54,409 nucleotides of DNA from Chloroflexota bacterium (GTDB taxonomy: Bacteria; Chloroflexota; Dehalococcoidia; Lucifugimonadales; Lucifugimonadaceae), in the NCBI GenBank assembly GCA_027623795.1, contig JAQBUX010000002.1, forward strand, positions 1-54,409. Reading direction: 5' to 3'. Below the pieces are notes generated by a model that did no database searches, was not told the DNA's origin, and worked only from the letters and a program-made list of their open reading frames with translations. Below, piece after piece: positions 1 through 8,089 of this stretch; position 1 is the stretch's first letter, and every line of letters begins with the position of its first letter. The translations under genes were made by a program, and so were the position numbers.

Positions 1-772
1 CAGGGTGATCGCAGAGTTCGGGGTCGGCTACGACAACATCGATGTCGCCGCCGCGTCGGAGCGCAACATTGCCGTCGGCAACACGCCGGGCGTGCTCACC
101 GAGACCGCGGCGGACTTCGGGTTCACGATGGTGCAGGCCGCCGGACGGAGGATCGCGGAAAGCGAACGTTTCGTACGGCGCGGTAATTGGCAATGGTTCG
201 AGCCGCTGGACCTGCTCGGCGTGGACATCCACGGCTCGACGCTGGGGATCGTCGGCTTCGGACGGATCGGCAGCGCCGTCGCACGACGCGCCCTGGCGTC
301 AGGGATGGAAGTGATCTATTTCACGCGAAGCCAGCCGGCTGACGACTTCGGTTGCGAGCGCGTCCCTACACTCGAAGAGCTTCTCGATCGGTCCGATTTC
401 GTGACCATCCACTGCCCGCTCACGCCGGAGACGAACGGCCTTATCGGACCTGCCGAGCTGAAGCGCATGAAGCCCGAGGCCTCCCTCATCAACACGGCGC
501 GGGGGCCAATCGTCAACACGAACGCGTTGGCGGACGCTATGCGTGACGGCGAGATCGCTTACGCAGCGCTGGACGTCACAGACCCGGAGCCGATACCGGC
601 GGACCATCCGCTCGTCTCGATGGAAAACGTCACACTCGTCCCGCACATCGCATCCGCAACCGTCGGGACGCGCAAAAAAATGTCTGAGATGACGGTGGAA
701 AACATCCTGGCGGCCATAGAAGGGAATCTACCGCCGAACTGCGTGAACGCTGACAGGATCAACTGGGGCTAG
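1..772 (+). CDS. D-2-hydroxyacid dehydrogenase, 5' end cut by window edge
   Basis: NAD(P)-dependent oxidoreductase of the D-isomer-specific 2-hydroxyacid dehydrogenase family (glyoxylate reductase, phosphoglycerate dehydrogenase and relatives). The reading frame is open to the first base, and the VGYDNID stretch that normally lies about 70 residues into the family is already at the start, so the N-terminus is missing. Counting from the GTG at 5, the Rossmann motif GFGRIG is near residues 84-89. The catalytic triad is visible as Arg166 (NTARGP), Glu195 (DPEP) and His214 (VPHIAS). These residues support an active enzyme. The substrate cannot be told from sequence; glyoxylate, hydroxypyruvate or 3-phosphoglycerate are all possible. 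The next gene on this strand starts about 255 bases downstream and is probably a separate unit. Confidence 0.9.
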   Translation, partial: RVIAEFGVGYDNIDVAAASERNIAVGNTPGVLTETAADFGFTMVQAAGRRIAESERFVRRGNWQWFEPLDLLGVDIHGSTLGIVGFGRIGSAVARRALASGMEVIYFTRSQPADDFGCERVPTLEELLDRSDFVTIHCPLTPETNGLIGPAELKRMKPEASLINTARGPIVNTNALADAMRDGEIAYAALDVTDPEPIPADHPLVSMENVTLVPHIASATVGTRKKMSEMTVENILAAIEGNLPPNCVNADRINWG

Positions 773-796
773 GACCGGCTCGGGCCATCACGCCGG

Positions 797-907
797 TCAG
801 TGTGTGCTGCCGAGCCCTCGTTGCCAGGCGAAAAACGCGACGACGAGCGGGAAGGCGGCGCCCCCGAGCATCCACAACGTTAGAGTCGCCTTGATCCACT
901 TGTTCAT
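797..907 (-). CDS. possible 36-residue single-span membrane peptide
   Basis: A short reading frame with ATG at 907 and a purine-rich stretch (GGGAAAGAG) just upstream as a possible ribosome binding site. The product would be 36 residues: MNKWIKATLTLW, then a hydrophobic run LGGAAFPLVVAFFAW, then a short polar tail. The profile of a positive N-terminus followed by one membrane span suits a small inner-membrane peptide. No family is recognised. It sits between a plus-strand dehydrogenase and a plus-strand amidohydrolase, so it would be an antisense singleton. It could be chance; the upstream extension of the same frame looks non-coding. Confidence 0.3.
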   Translation of the reverse strand: MNKWIKATLTLWMLGGAAFPLVVAFFAWQRGLGSTH

Positions 908-1027
908 GCGGGCTCTTTCCCAATGGCTGGTGTAGCAATGGCGGCGAGATTGTCCGCCAGCGGCCACAATATCATACCGCCGCAGCGAGGGCCGGTCCCC
1001 TGATACAACGACCGAGTTGGAGTCGTC

Positions 1028-2629
1028 ATGTTTGACGTCGTAATCAAAGACGGGTTTGTACTGGACGGCACTGGCGCGCCGGCGTATCGGGCCGACATCG
1101 GTGTCCGGGGAGACCGGATCACCGCCATCGGCGAGATCACGGCTGAGGCTTCCAGAGTGGTCGACGCCAGCGGGTCCGTCGTCACCCCGGGCTTCATCGA
1201 CCTCCATGCGCACAGTGACCTGTCGTTCCTCATCGACCCCCAGGCGGACAGCAAGCTGCGCCAGGGCGTGACGCTGGAGCTCGTCGGTAACTGCGGCATG
1301 AGTTACTGCGCGCCTCTAAATGAACGCACGATGGACGTGTACGCCGGCTGGCTGTCACGCATGGGCGGACAGAACCCGTCCGGAAAACCGGACTGGACAG
1401 ATTTCGGCGGGTTTCTTGATGCGCTTGAGAAGGCCGGTTCGGCGATAAACGTCGCCACGCAGATCGACCACAACCAGGTCCGGAGCGCCGTGATCGGCCC
1501 GGACGCCCGCGCCCCCTCCTACGAGGAGCTGGAATCGATGCGCAGGATCGTCTCCGACGCACTGGACGCGGGAGCGATGGGTTTCTCGACCGGCCTCTAC
1601 TTCCCGCCGGGCTACTACTCCCTCACGGACGAGGTGATCGCCTTGAATCAGGAGGCGGCGGACCGAGACCGCCTCTACTCCAGTCACACGAGGTCGGAGT
1701 CGGACGAGCCGCCCGGGCTTTTCGTGGCGCTAAACGAGGCGATCGAGATCGGCCGGCGCACCGGAGGACGGGTCGAGGTGTCCCACGTCAAGGCCCACGG
1801 GCCGCGTGTGTGGGACCAATCAGGACGCATCCTCGAGACGATGCGGCAGGCACGCCGCGACGGTGTGGATGTCGCCGGCGATCAGTACCCCTACACGGCC
1901 TGCGGCACGCCGCTCAGCGGGGCGATCTTCAATCGCTGGGCGCATGACGGCGGCCGGCCTGCCCTGCTTGAGCGGATCGCGGACGCGGACCTGCGCCAAC
2001 GTCTCCGGGCCGAGGCCGACTACGCCATGGTCCGCTTCCAGGGACCCGGCGGCTGCGTCATCTCGGGTTACACCCCCGATCAGTCGCTGGAAGGACGGAC
2101 GCTGGCCGAGGTGTCTGAGTCGCGAGGGAGCGACCCGATAGACACGGCGTTCGAGCTTCTCCAGGCGGGAGAGGTGTCTGTCGTGCTCACCTCGATGTGC
2201 GACGCGGACGTCGACACCATCGCGGCCGGTGAGTTCATTTCGGTGGCGTCTGACGGAATGTCCCTCCGGACGGAGGGCCCGCTCTCGATCGGAAAGCCGC
2301 ACCCACGTAGCTACGGCACCAACGCACGGTTTATCGAAAGGATGGTTGTCGAGCGCGGCGTGGTTGATCTGCCGGAAGCGATCCGCAAGATGACCACCCT
2401 GCCCGCCCAACGGCTCGGACTCGAGGGCCGGGGCCGGATCGCCCCCGGCCAGTTCGCCGACATTGCCGTCTTCAAACCCGAATCGTTACGCGAACGCGCC
2501 ACTTTTGCGGACCCGCACCAGTACTCGACCGGAGTGTCTCACGTCCTGGTCAACGGAAAGCTGGCGATAGATGGAGGATGCCCGACCGGGGTAACGGCGG
2601 GTCGCGTTGTGCGGGACCAGGCCGGGTAA
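1028..2629 (+). CDS. N-acyl-D-amino-acid deacylase family amidohydrolase
   Basis: Metal-dependent amidohydrolase of 533 residues, the usual length of the D-aminoacylase/dihydroorotase-like group that cleaves N-acyl-D-amino acids. ATG at 1028 follows GGAG at a good distance. The N-terminal beta-sandwich strand (VIKDGFVLDGTG) leads to the metal-binding motif FIDLHAHSD near residue 60. GNCGMSY follows, where this family has its metal-bridging Cys. Later come SHTRSES, VEVSHVKAHG and the C-terminal ASDGMS, which carries the catalytic Asp. The closing segment (GRIAPGQFADIAVF) is the typical return to the sandwich domain. The exact substrate is not determined. It is followed at 130 bases by a membrane-anchored protein and then a second amidohydrolase on the same strand, so a degradative cluster is possible. 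Confidence 0.88.
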   Translation: MFDVVIKDGFVLDGTGAPAYRADIGVRGDRITAIGEITAEASRVVDASGSVVTPGFIDLHAHSDLSFLIDPQADSKLRQGVTLELVGNCGMSYCAPLNERTMDVYAGWLSRMGGQNPSGKPDWTDFGGFLDALEKAGSAINVATQIDHNQVRSAVIGPDARAPSYEELESMRRIVSDALDAGAMGFSTGLYFPPGYYSLTDEVIALNQEAADRDRLYSSHTRSESDEPPGLFVALNEAIEIGRRTGGRVEVSHVKAHGPRVWDQSGRILETMRQARRDGVDVAGDQYPYTACGTPLSGAIFNRWAHDGGRPALLERIADADLRQRLRAEADYAMVRFQGPGGCVISGYTPDQSLEGRTLAEVSESRGSDPIDTAFELLQAGEVSVVLTSMCDADVDTIAAGEFISVASDGMSLRTEGPLSIGKPHPRSYGTNARFIERMVVERGVVDLPEAIRKMTTLPAQRLGLEGRGRIAPGQFADIAVFKPESLRERATFADPHQYSTGVSHVLVNGKLAIDGGCPTGVTAGRVVRDQAG

Positions 2630-2761
2630 AGAAGGGCGCCGGAAACCCACGACGGCTGGTCGCATCGTACCTGCCATATTAAGACGGGCAGGCGCGCTTA
2701 CCCGACGCATGGCACACTCTCACGCGATCACCGGTCACAACCGGCGCCGGAGCACGGATAC

Positions 2762-3634
2762 TTGATCTTTTACGAAGACCCGGACGAGAAACCATCCTGG
2801 AGGTTCCGGATCGTCCGGAATCTCGTCATGTGGTGGGCGATGTTTGTCGCCGTGTCCGGAATTGCGATCATCTCGCTGCTGGTCCTGGCGCCACCGATTA
2901 CCGCCCTCGTCAACCTGGGATGCCAGGGCCACTCACCCCGGAGCGCGACCATAGACGCTACCGGCGCGCGTTCGCTCCGGGTCGTGAGCGACCGCGGTGA
3001 TCTCGAGATCAACGGCCGGACCGGCCTTTCGGAAGTCCGGGTCGAGGGCGTCGCTTGTGCGAGCCAGAACGACCGCAGCAGCGTTATCAGGATCCGACTC
3101 ACCGCGGTGCGAGAAAACGATGAGATAGTCGTGACCGTCGACCTCCCCGAGTCCGTACGCGGTGGACGCCTCGATCTGATCATCGATGCGCCGGGGGACC
3201 TGCCGTTGATCGACATCACGGACGAGCATGGCCCCGTAATCGTCACCAACGTCCGCGGGCTACGTGCCGTAGTCGGCAACGGCGGTCTGGAAGGCAGGGG
3301 TATCTCCGGGGACGTCGATGTGCCGAGTCTGCGGGGATCAATAACCCTGTTGGACATCGGCGGAAACGTGAATCTTGACGAGGTCCGCGGTGCAGCCGGG
3401 ATCGATATCCAAAACGTCAGCGGCGACGTGACGATCGGACTGAACCTGAACGGGCCGGCCACGATTACTGACGTGTCCGGCGACGTCACCGTGGCCAACG
3501 CGGGGTTCGGAGCCCTTGTCCTGGAGCGGGTGGCGGGTGATCTTGTCGTCGAGGACAACCTGAGGGGCGATATCTCACACCGCGATATCGGCGGCCGCGT
3601 CCAACTGCCCGGCGACGCGGACCCCGGCTCCTGA
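2762..3634 (+). CDS. membrane-anchored DUF4097-like repeat protein
   Basis: A protein of 290 residues starting at TTG, preceded by GGAG about nine bases upstream. A charged N-terminus is followed by one membrane span (roughly residues 20-48, VMWWAMFVAVSGIAIISLLV). The rest is a series of short beta-rich repeats with alternating hydrophobic residues and Gly/Asn/Asp turns (GRGISGDVDVPSLRG, IQNVSGDVTIG, ITDVSGDVTVAN, LERVAGDLVV). That periodic ISGDV pattern is typical of DUF4097/adhesin-like beta-helix proteins. It is probably exposed outside the cytoplasmic membrane. The stop lies only two bases before the next GTG, so it is very likely co-transcribed with the following amidohydrolase. Function is unknown. 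Confidence 0.7.
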   Translation: MIFYEDPDEKPSWRFRIVRNLVMWWAMFVAVSGIAIISLLVLAPPITALVNLGCQGHSPRSATIDATGARSLRVVSDRGDLEINGRTGLSEVRVEGVACASQNDRSSVIRIRLTAVRENDEIVVTVDLPESVRGGRLDLIIDAPGDLPLIDITDEHGPVIVTNVRGLRAVVGNGGLEGRGISGDVDVPSLRGSITLLDIGGNVNLDEVRGAAGIDIQNVSGDVTIGLNLNGPATITDVSGDVTVANAGFGALVLERVAGDLVVEDNLRGDISHRDIGGRVQLPGDADPGS

Positions 3635-3636
3635 TC

Positions 3637-4896
3637 GTGGCCCGCATCGCATTCCACAACGTCAACGTTATTGACGGCCTCGGCGGGGTGATCCGCGATA
3701 TGACCGTCACGGTCGACGGACTCTCTATCGAGAGTATCGGCCCGGCTACGCCGGGCGTAGAAACGCCTCCGGGAACCCTCATCGTCGACGGACGTGGACG
3801 CTGGCTGATGCCCGGATTGATCAACTGCCACTACCACCTGTGTGACAAATGGCTGCGCTCAACGCCGGCAAACGAATACGAAGCGGCACGGCTCAGTCGG
3901 CTGCACGCCACGCCCGGCGCCCACGCGCTTGACGCGGCGGCAAATGCAACATGGGTACTGCGCCAGGGCGTCACGACCGTTCGTGATCTGGGTGGTCCCG
4001 GGAGTGCGGCGGGTCAGGAGATGTACACGAACGTAGACATCCGGGACGCCGTGGAGTCCGGCGAGATCGCAGGGCCGCGGGTGATCGCGAGCAGACTCAT
4101 GATCGCCATGACAGGAGGGCACGGAACACCCTGGTTCGGGGTGCGTGAAGCGGACGGACCGGACGAAATCCGCAAAGCCGTGCGGGAGCAGCTCAAGGGC
4201 GGCGCAGACTGCATCAAGATCATGAGCACCGGCGGGCTGTCCAACTACCCGCATGAAAGCCCGGACACCGACGAATACACATTGGAGGAGCTTTCGGCGG
4301 GCGCCGAAGAGGCCCACAGGTTCAACAGGCTGATCACGACTCACGCCATGTCTGACTCCGCCGTGAGGCGGGCGATACGGGCGGGCGTGGACACGATCGA
4401 GCACGCGTTCCTCACGACGCCGGAGGGCGTGCGCGCCATGGCGGACGGCGGGGTGTCGTTCGTGCCGACAGCCCGCGTCGCGTGGCGCATGGTCCGTAAC
4501 TCGCCGCCCGCGCTCGCCGCCCTTCTGGACGGCGCCGGTCACCCGGACCGTGTGCTGGAGGCCGTCGAACTCGGCATCCCGGTCGGCGTCGGCACGGACT
4601 CGCGGTTCACGATGCTCGAAGAGATGGAGACCCTTGTTGAGTACGGCGTGCCGGTCGAGACCGTCCTCCGCGGCGCCACAGGAACGGCCGCTGCGATCTG
4701 CGGGCTGGAAGACTCCGGCGTAATCGAACCGGGAAAGCGTGCCGATCTCGTACTTCTACGGACTAATCCCCTGGAAGGCCTAAGATCGGCCTTCCAGGGG
4801 CTGGAGATGGTGGTCAAAGCCGGAGAATTGTTGGTCGCGTCCGATCACTCAGACGCCCCGCTCAGGCCGCTACCGCCGCCCGATCCACTCGTCTGA
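3637..4896 (+). CDS. imidazolonepropionase/prolidase-like amidohydrolase
   Basis: Metal-dependent hydrolase of 419 residues in the amidohydrolase superfamily, in the branch that includes imidazolonepropionase-like and Xaa-Pro dipeptidase-like enzymes. Motifs in order: LMPGLINCHYHL (metal His-x-His), TTVRDLGG, KIMSTGG, TTHAMSD, DTIEHA and VGTDSR, the last with the likely catalytic Asp. It ends with the sandwich strand PGKRADLVLL. GTG at 3637 begins two bases after the preceding stop, which implies translational coupling with the DUF4097-like gene. A perfect 13-base inverted repeat lies inside the 3' third of the gene and is listed separately. Substrate is unknown; an N-acyl amino acid or cyclic amide is likely for the family. 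Confidence 0.87.
   Translation: MARIAFHNVNVIDGLGGVIRDMTVTVDGLSIESIGPATPGVETPPGTLIVDGRGRWLMPGLINCHYHLCDKWLRSTPANEYEAARLSRLHATPGAHALDAAANATWVLRQGVTTVRDLGGPGSAAGQEMYTNVDIRDAVESGEIAGPRVIASRLMIAMTGGHGTPWFGVREADGPDEIRKAVREQLKGGADCIKIMSTGGLSNYPHESPDTDEYTLEELSAGAEEAHRFNRLITTHAMSDSAVRRAIRAGVDTIEHAFLTTPEGVRAMADGGVSFVPTARVAWRMVRNSPPALAALLDGAGHPDRVLEAVELGIPVGVGTDSRFTMLEEMETLVEYGVPVETVLRGATGTAAAICGLEDSGVIEPGKRADLVLLRTNPLEGLRSAFQGLEMVVKAGELLVASDHSDAPLRPLPPPDPLV
4768..4800 (+). other. perfect 13-bp inverted repeat inside a coding region
   Basis: Arms CCCCTGGAAGGCC (4768-4780) and GGCCTTCCAGGGG (4788-4800) are exact reverse complements around a 7-base loop. The hairpin lies in frame within the amidohydrolase gene and encodes part of the NPLEGLRSAFQGLEM segment. 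It is not followed by a T-run, so it is not a standard terminator. Confidence 0.75.
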
Positions 4897-4906
4897 TCCG
4901 GCCGGC

Positions 4907-7162
4907 CTACCGGACCCCGTTCAGTTCGTCCACCACTTCAAATAGATCCCCGAGCGTTGAAAAGTTGACTGGGATGAAGTTCGGTAATTGTCCCCGTTCC
5001 GATTCACATCGCCGGGCGCGTGCCAGCAGAAAATCAAAGTCATTGGCCCGCACTGCGTCGACCCTGTCCGGTGAGGCTTTCACCACCCAGTGATTCATCT
5101 GAAACAGGCTTGCCGTCGATGGCCCGCGGCTTTCCTCGCAGGTGAATGCGTCGATGCTATCGACCTCAAACGGAGTCTCCTGCATCAACTCGAAAGCGGG
5201 ATGGTTCCAGGCCGGCGGCGTTCCCGAGTTCTCGGATAGCACGATCAACCTGCGGCCGGAGTTGATCATCGCTCCGAGTGTCGGCCAGGGCGTGCCGGGC
5301 GGTTGTTCATGAAGGAACGACGTCAACCCGCTGGCTTCGAATGCCGCAGACGTATCCTCAACATTTACGCCGTCCTGCACGATCAGGGTCACCACCTCTC
5401 GGGGATGCTCATCCATGAAAGCCCGAATCTCGATCAGCGTGTCGGTGAAGTTCGTCGCGCCGAGCCAGCATGTGGCATGACAGAGCCACGCGCCCGGCAG
5501 ACCATCGCCCAGTCCGCCGATGAGTTCGCCGAGGGCCTCCGCGGTCGCTGCGTCCAGGTCCGCGCGTGCGACCAGCGCGTCCGCCGCGTCGCGGGCGCCG
5601 GTCCAGTAGTGCGTATCGATCAACAGCGCCCGAACACCGTCTTCGAGCTGCCCGGGGATATCGCGATCGTGAGAGGGTAGGAACCAGCCCAGGCTTGCCG
5701 ACGACATTGAGTTGTGGGTCGCAGGAAATACAACCCGGTCATACGGCCGGTCGCAAAGATCCGCGTGGCCGTTGCAGCGGGGAACTTCAGCGACGACCGC
5801 TCGCTCCGGAGTCACGACGTCAAAGACAACCACGGCGACGACCAGCACTGATGCGGTTAGCGCAGCTTCCATCGCTCGCTCCCAGCTCGGCTGCCGGGCC
5901 AGGAACTCGACGCGCCGGTGCCATACGAACGAAGCGCCAAGGGTCAGGACGCCGGGAACGAGCAGGAACAACGCCGCCCCGCGCACGGTGTCCGACAGCT
6001 CGTCGAGAAGCGACTCGGCGACGTCCTGCAAGATAATTGCGACCGAGTCCGGCAACCCGGCGTCGGGATCGGTCGCCTGGTCTACCGGCGCACCGAGGGC
6101 CTTGCTTATCGCCTCAGGGCCGACCAGCCACGCCATTACCAGGACGGAAGCCCCGACCACGGTCAGCGTGATGCCAAGCGTCCGCACTCCCGCCTTGACC
6201 GATGGGCTCCAGAAAACCATCGCCGCAGCAGCAGCCAGCATGACGACGATCGTCCCAAACGAGAGCCAGCCGCCGAACAATATTCTCAGGACGTCCCTGA
6301 GGCTGTTGAGCGGAACGAGCAGATCGTCCTCGGTCCTGTCCGACAGGTCCGATAGCACAGCGACCGGGTCCACCCGCCCCTCGTCACCCAGAAACTCGCG
6401 GAGTCGCGCGTCTGCTTCCGCCAACTGAGGGCCAAGTAGCACAGGAGCGGCGATCGCGATCGCTGTCCGGATATCGGCGACCGTGAGCGCCGCCACCACC
6501 TGCCGTTTCAACTCGTCGGTCACCTGATCGTTGATCGGCGCCAGCAGCGCGTCGGCCACCGATTCAACCGCTTCCGGCGGCACCGGGCCCACCGGCATCG
6601 ATTCCGGAATCCGGCCCTCCACAAGATCCCTCGCCACCGACTCGGCAACCTCTTCAAGGTTGTCGGCAGCGCCGGGGTCGCCCGGCGTCACAGCGAACCG
6701 TTCCTGGTAGTACTCGGAGAGCGCCGGGCCCTGTAGACCGATGGCGTCGGTCAGCTCCACAACGGTCTCAAATCGTTGGGTCTCCCCCCGCAGATACGCG
6801 AGGAGGTCGGCGATAACCCGCTCGGCCGCCTCCTGAAGGGTCGACGGGGGAACGATCAAGCGGAGCGTCGACACGGCAAACGATCGCTCGACCTCGACAT
6901 CACCAAAAAGATCGTTGGCGATGTCGGCCAGTTCCGGGTCCGACAACACATCCTCGTAGAACCGGTCATAAACCCGATTCTCTTCCAGGGCGTCCGTGTA
7001 AAACCCGGCGTCGAGAATGTCGTGCCTTGCGACGCGAGCCAACGTGAACACAAGGAACGCCAGCGTGAACAACACCGCAAGCGCCAGGGTTCCGATCAGA
7101 CGGCGAGACACCGCGGAGCGCACGGAGCTGGTGAGTGGGCGGCCCATCAGGTTGCTAGACAT
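4907..7162 (-). CDS. multi-span membrane protein with C-terminal PI-PLC-like domain
   Basis: A protein of 751 residues. It has an N-terminal membrane span (about 22-45), a long helical, acidic region presumably outside the membrane, then four more spans between about 290 and 450. The C-terminal part (about 455-751) resembles the X domain of phosphatidylinositol-specific phospholipase C and related TIM-barrel phosphodiesterases. It has FPATHNSMS with the first catalytic His, DGVRALLIDTHYW, and a second His in WLCHATC. EHPREVVTLIVQD and the closing FIPVNF also fit the family. Lipid or glycerophosphodiester cleavage at the outer membrane face is likely, but the substrate is unknown. It converges with the amidohydrolase, stops only 11 bases apart. 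The fusion of a large membrane region to this domain is unusual. Confidence 0.75.
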   Translation of the reverse strand: MSSNLMGRPLTSSVRSAVSRRLIGTLALAVLFTLAFLVFTLARVARHDILDAGFYTDALEENRVYDRFYEDVLSDPELADIANDLFGDVEVERSFAVSTLRLIVPPSTLQEAAERVIADLLAYLRGETQRFETVVELTDAIGLQGPALSEYYQERFAVTPGDPGAADNLEEVAESVARDLVEGRIPESMPVGPVPPEAVESVADALLAPINDQVTDELKRQVVAALTVADIRTAIAIAAPVLLGPQLAEADARLREFLGDEGRVDPVAVLSDLSDRTEDDLLVPLNSLRDVLRILFGGWLSFGTIVVMLAAAAAMVFWSPSVKAGVRTLGITLTVVGASVLVMAWLVGPEAISKALGAPVDQATDPDAGLPDSVAIILQDVAESLLDELSDTVRGAALFLLVPGVLTLGASFVWHRRVEFLARQPSWERAMEAALTASVLVVAVVVFDVVTPERAVVAEVPRCNGHADLCDRPYDRVVFPATHNSMSSASLGWFLPSHDRDIPGQLEDGVRALLIDTHYWTGARDAADALVARADLDAATAEALGELIGGLGDGLPGAWLCHATCWLGATNFTDTLIEIRAFMDEHPREVVTLIVQDGVNVEDTSAAFEASGLTSFLHEQPPGTPWPTLGAMINSGRRLIVLSENSGTPPAWNHPAFELMQETPFEVDSIDAFTCEESRGPSTASLFQMNHWVVKASPDRVDAVRANDFDFLLARARRCESERGQLPNFIPVNFSTLGDLFEVVDELNGVR

Positions 7163-7388
7163 TCCGACGGCATCTTAGTCATTTCCTGTTGAACGTCACG
7201 GACACATTTGTCAGGCGACAGATGTCAGGCAACAGATGTCGAAACGGGGAACGGCCCCGTGCGTGCAGGCAACCATGCCCATAGGTGCCGACCACGACTC
7301 GGTCGACCCTATGATCGCGTCAGGATGAAAGGATCGCTGCGGACCGGAGAAACGGTGTGGGCGCGTAAGAAGCCGAGGGAATATCTCA

Positions 7389-7742
7389 GTGACCATCGAT
7401 CAGAACCGTTTTATATCGAGACGCGATCGTTACGAGGCCCTCGAGACTCCGGGCGGCCGTGCTTACGTGTCCCCGCCTGACAGGACCCTCGTCATCACCG
7501 AGATCATCGCCGCCGGACCCGGCGGCACTCCGCTCTCCGTCGGCTACGCGGACGACAACGTGTCTGACCCGTACCGCCGACCGGACGGCGCCGTGAAGAT
7601 CTGGTCAACCACGCTAAAGACAGACTCGCCGACGGCCCAATTCAGCGTAAATCTGCGAATCCCGGGCGGCAAATACGTCTGGTCGTGCGCAGTCAAAGGC
7701 GCGTGGGCGATGCCCGTCTCGGGTTCCGAAGAAATCGTCTGA
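7389..7742 (+). CDS. hypothetical 117-residue beta-rich protein
   Basis: GTG start preceded by GAGGGA at a good distance. The product has no signal peptide or membrane span. Alternating hydrophobic residues with Gly/Pro turns (TLVITEIIAAGPGG, FSVNLRIPGGKYVWSCAVKGAW) suggest a small beta-sandwich. No family is recognised. It stands alone between the divergently transcribed PI-PLC-like gene and the convergent small gene at 7846. Codon use with G/C in third positions supports coding. Confidence 0.55.
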   Translation: MTIDQNRFISRRDRYEALETPGGRAYVSPPDRTLVITEIIAAGPGGTPLSVGYADDNVSDPYRRPDGAVKIWSTTLKTDSPTAQFSVNLRIPGGKYVWSCAVKGAWAMPVSGSEEIV

Positions 7743-7845
7743 CCCCGACCCGGGCATGCCGGCTCAGCCCTTCGGCTCAAAGCCCTGGCCTTGAATCCGG
7801 AAAGACGAGTCCACGGCCCGACGCCCGACATGGCGGAGCGAACCG

Positions 7846-8037
7846 TTAAACCTCTGGCCGGTGTCTCTCGATCAACTGCACCACGACCGGGTCAAACTCG
7901 TCGTTTAGCGGCCGTTTCGCATCGGACAGGGCGACCGCCAGATGCGCCTGCTTCAAAAGACGATCGTAGTCTGACGATTCGCCGTGCGACCGTTCTAAAT
8001 CTGCAAAGAACGCGTCGAGATGAGACTTCTCGAACAA
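7846..8037 (-). CDS. hypothetical 63-residue helical protein next to the RdhA-like gene
   Basis: TTG start at 8037 with AGGGAGC eight bases upstream. The product is amphipathic and helical (MFEKSHLDAFFADLERSH, then DYDRLLKQAHLAVAL), with no Cys and no membrane span. No family is recognised. It lies 52 bases downstream of the reductive-dehalogenase-like gene on the same strand, so the two are probably co-transcribed and this could be an accessory or partner protein. That role is a guess from position only. Confidence 0.5.
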   Translation of the reverse strand: MFEKSHLDAFFADLERSHGESSDYDRLLKQAHLAVALSDAKRPLNDEFDPVVVQLIERHRPEV

Positions 8038-8089
8038 CCGGTCTGCTCCCTGACTTTACGTTTCGGATCCGTTCCGGTGTCGCCTGTTC

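Noticed and set aside
2770-3837. A 355-residue minus-strand frame
   Set aside because: Antisense to the DUF4097-like gene and the second amidohydrolase; Ser/Arg-rich without motifs.
5712-6428. Long plus-strand frame inside the PI-PLC-like gene
   Set aside because: Ser/Thr/Arg-rich shadow of a well-supported membrane protein on the other strand.
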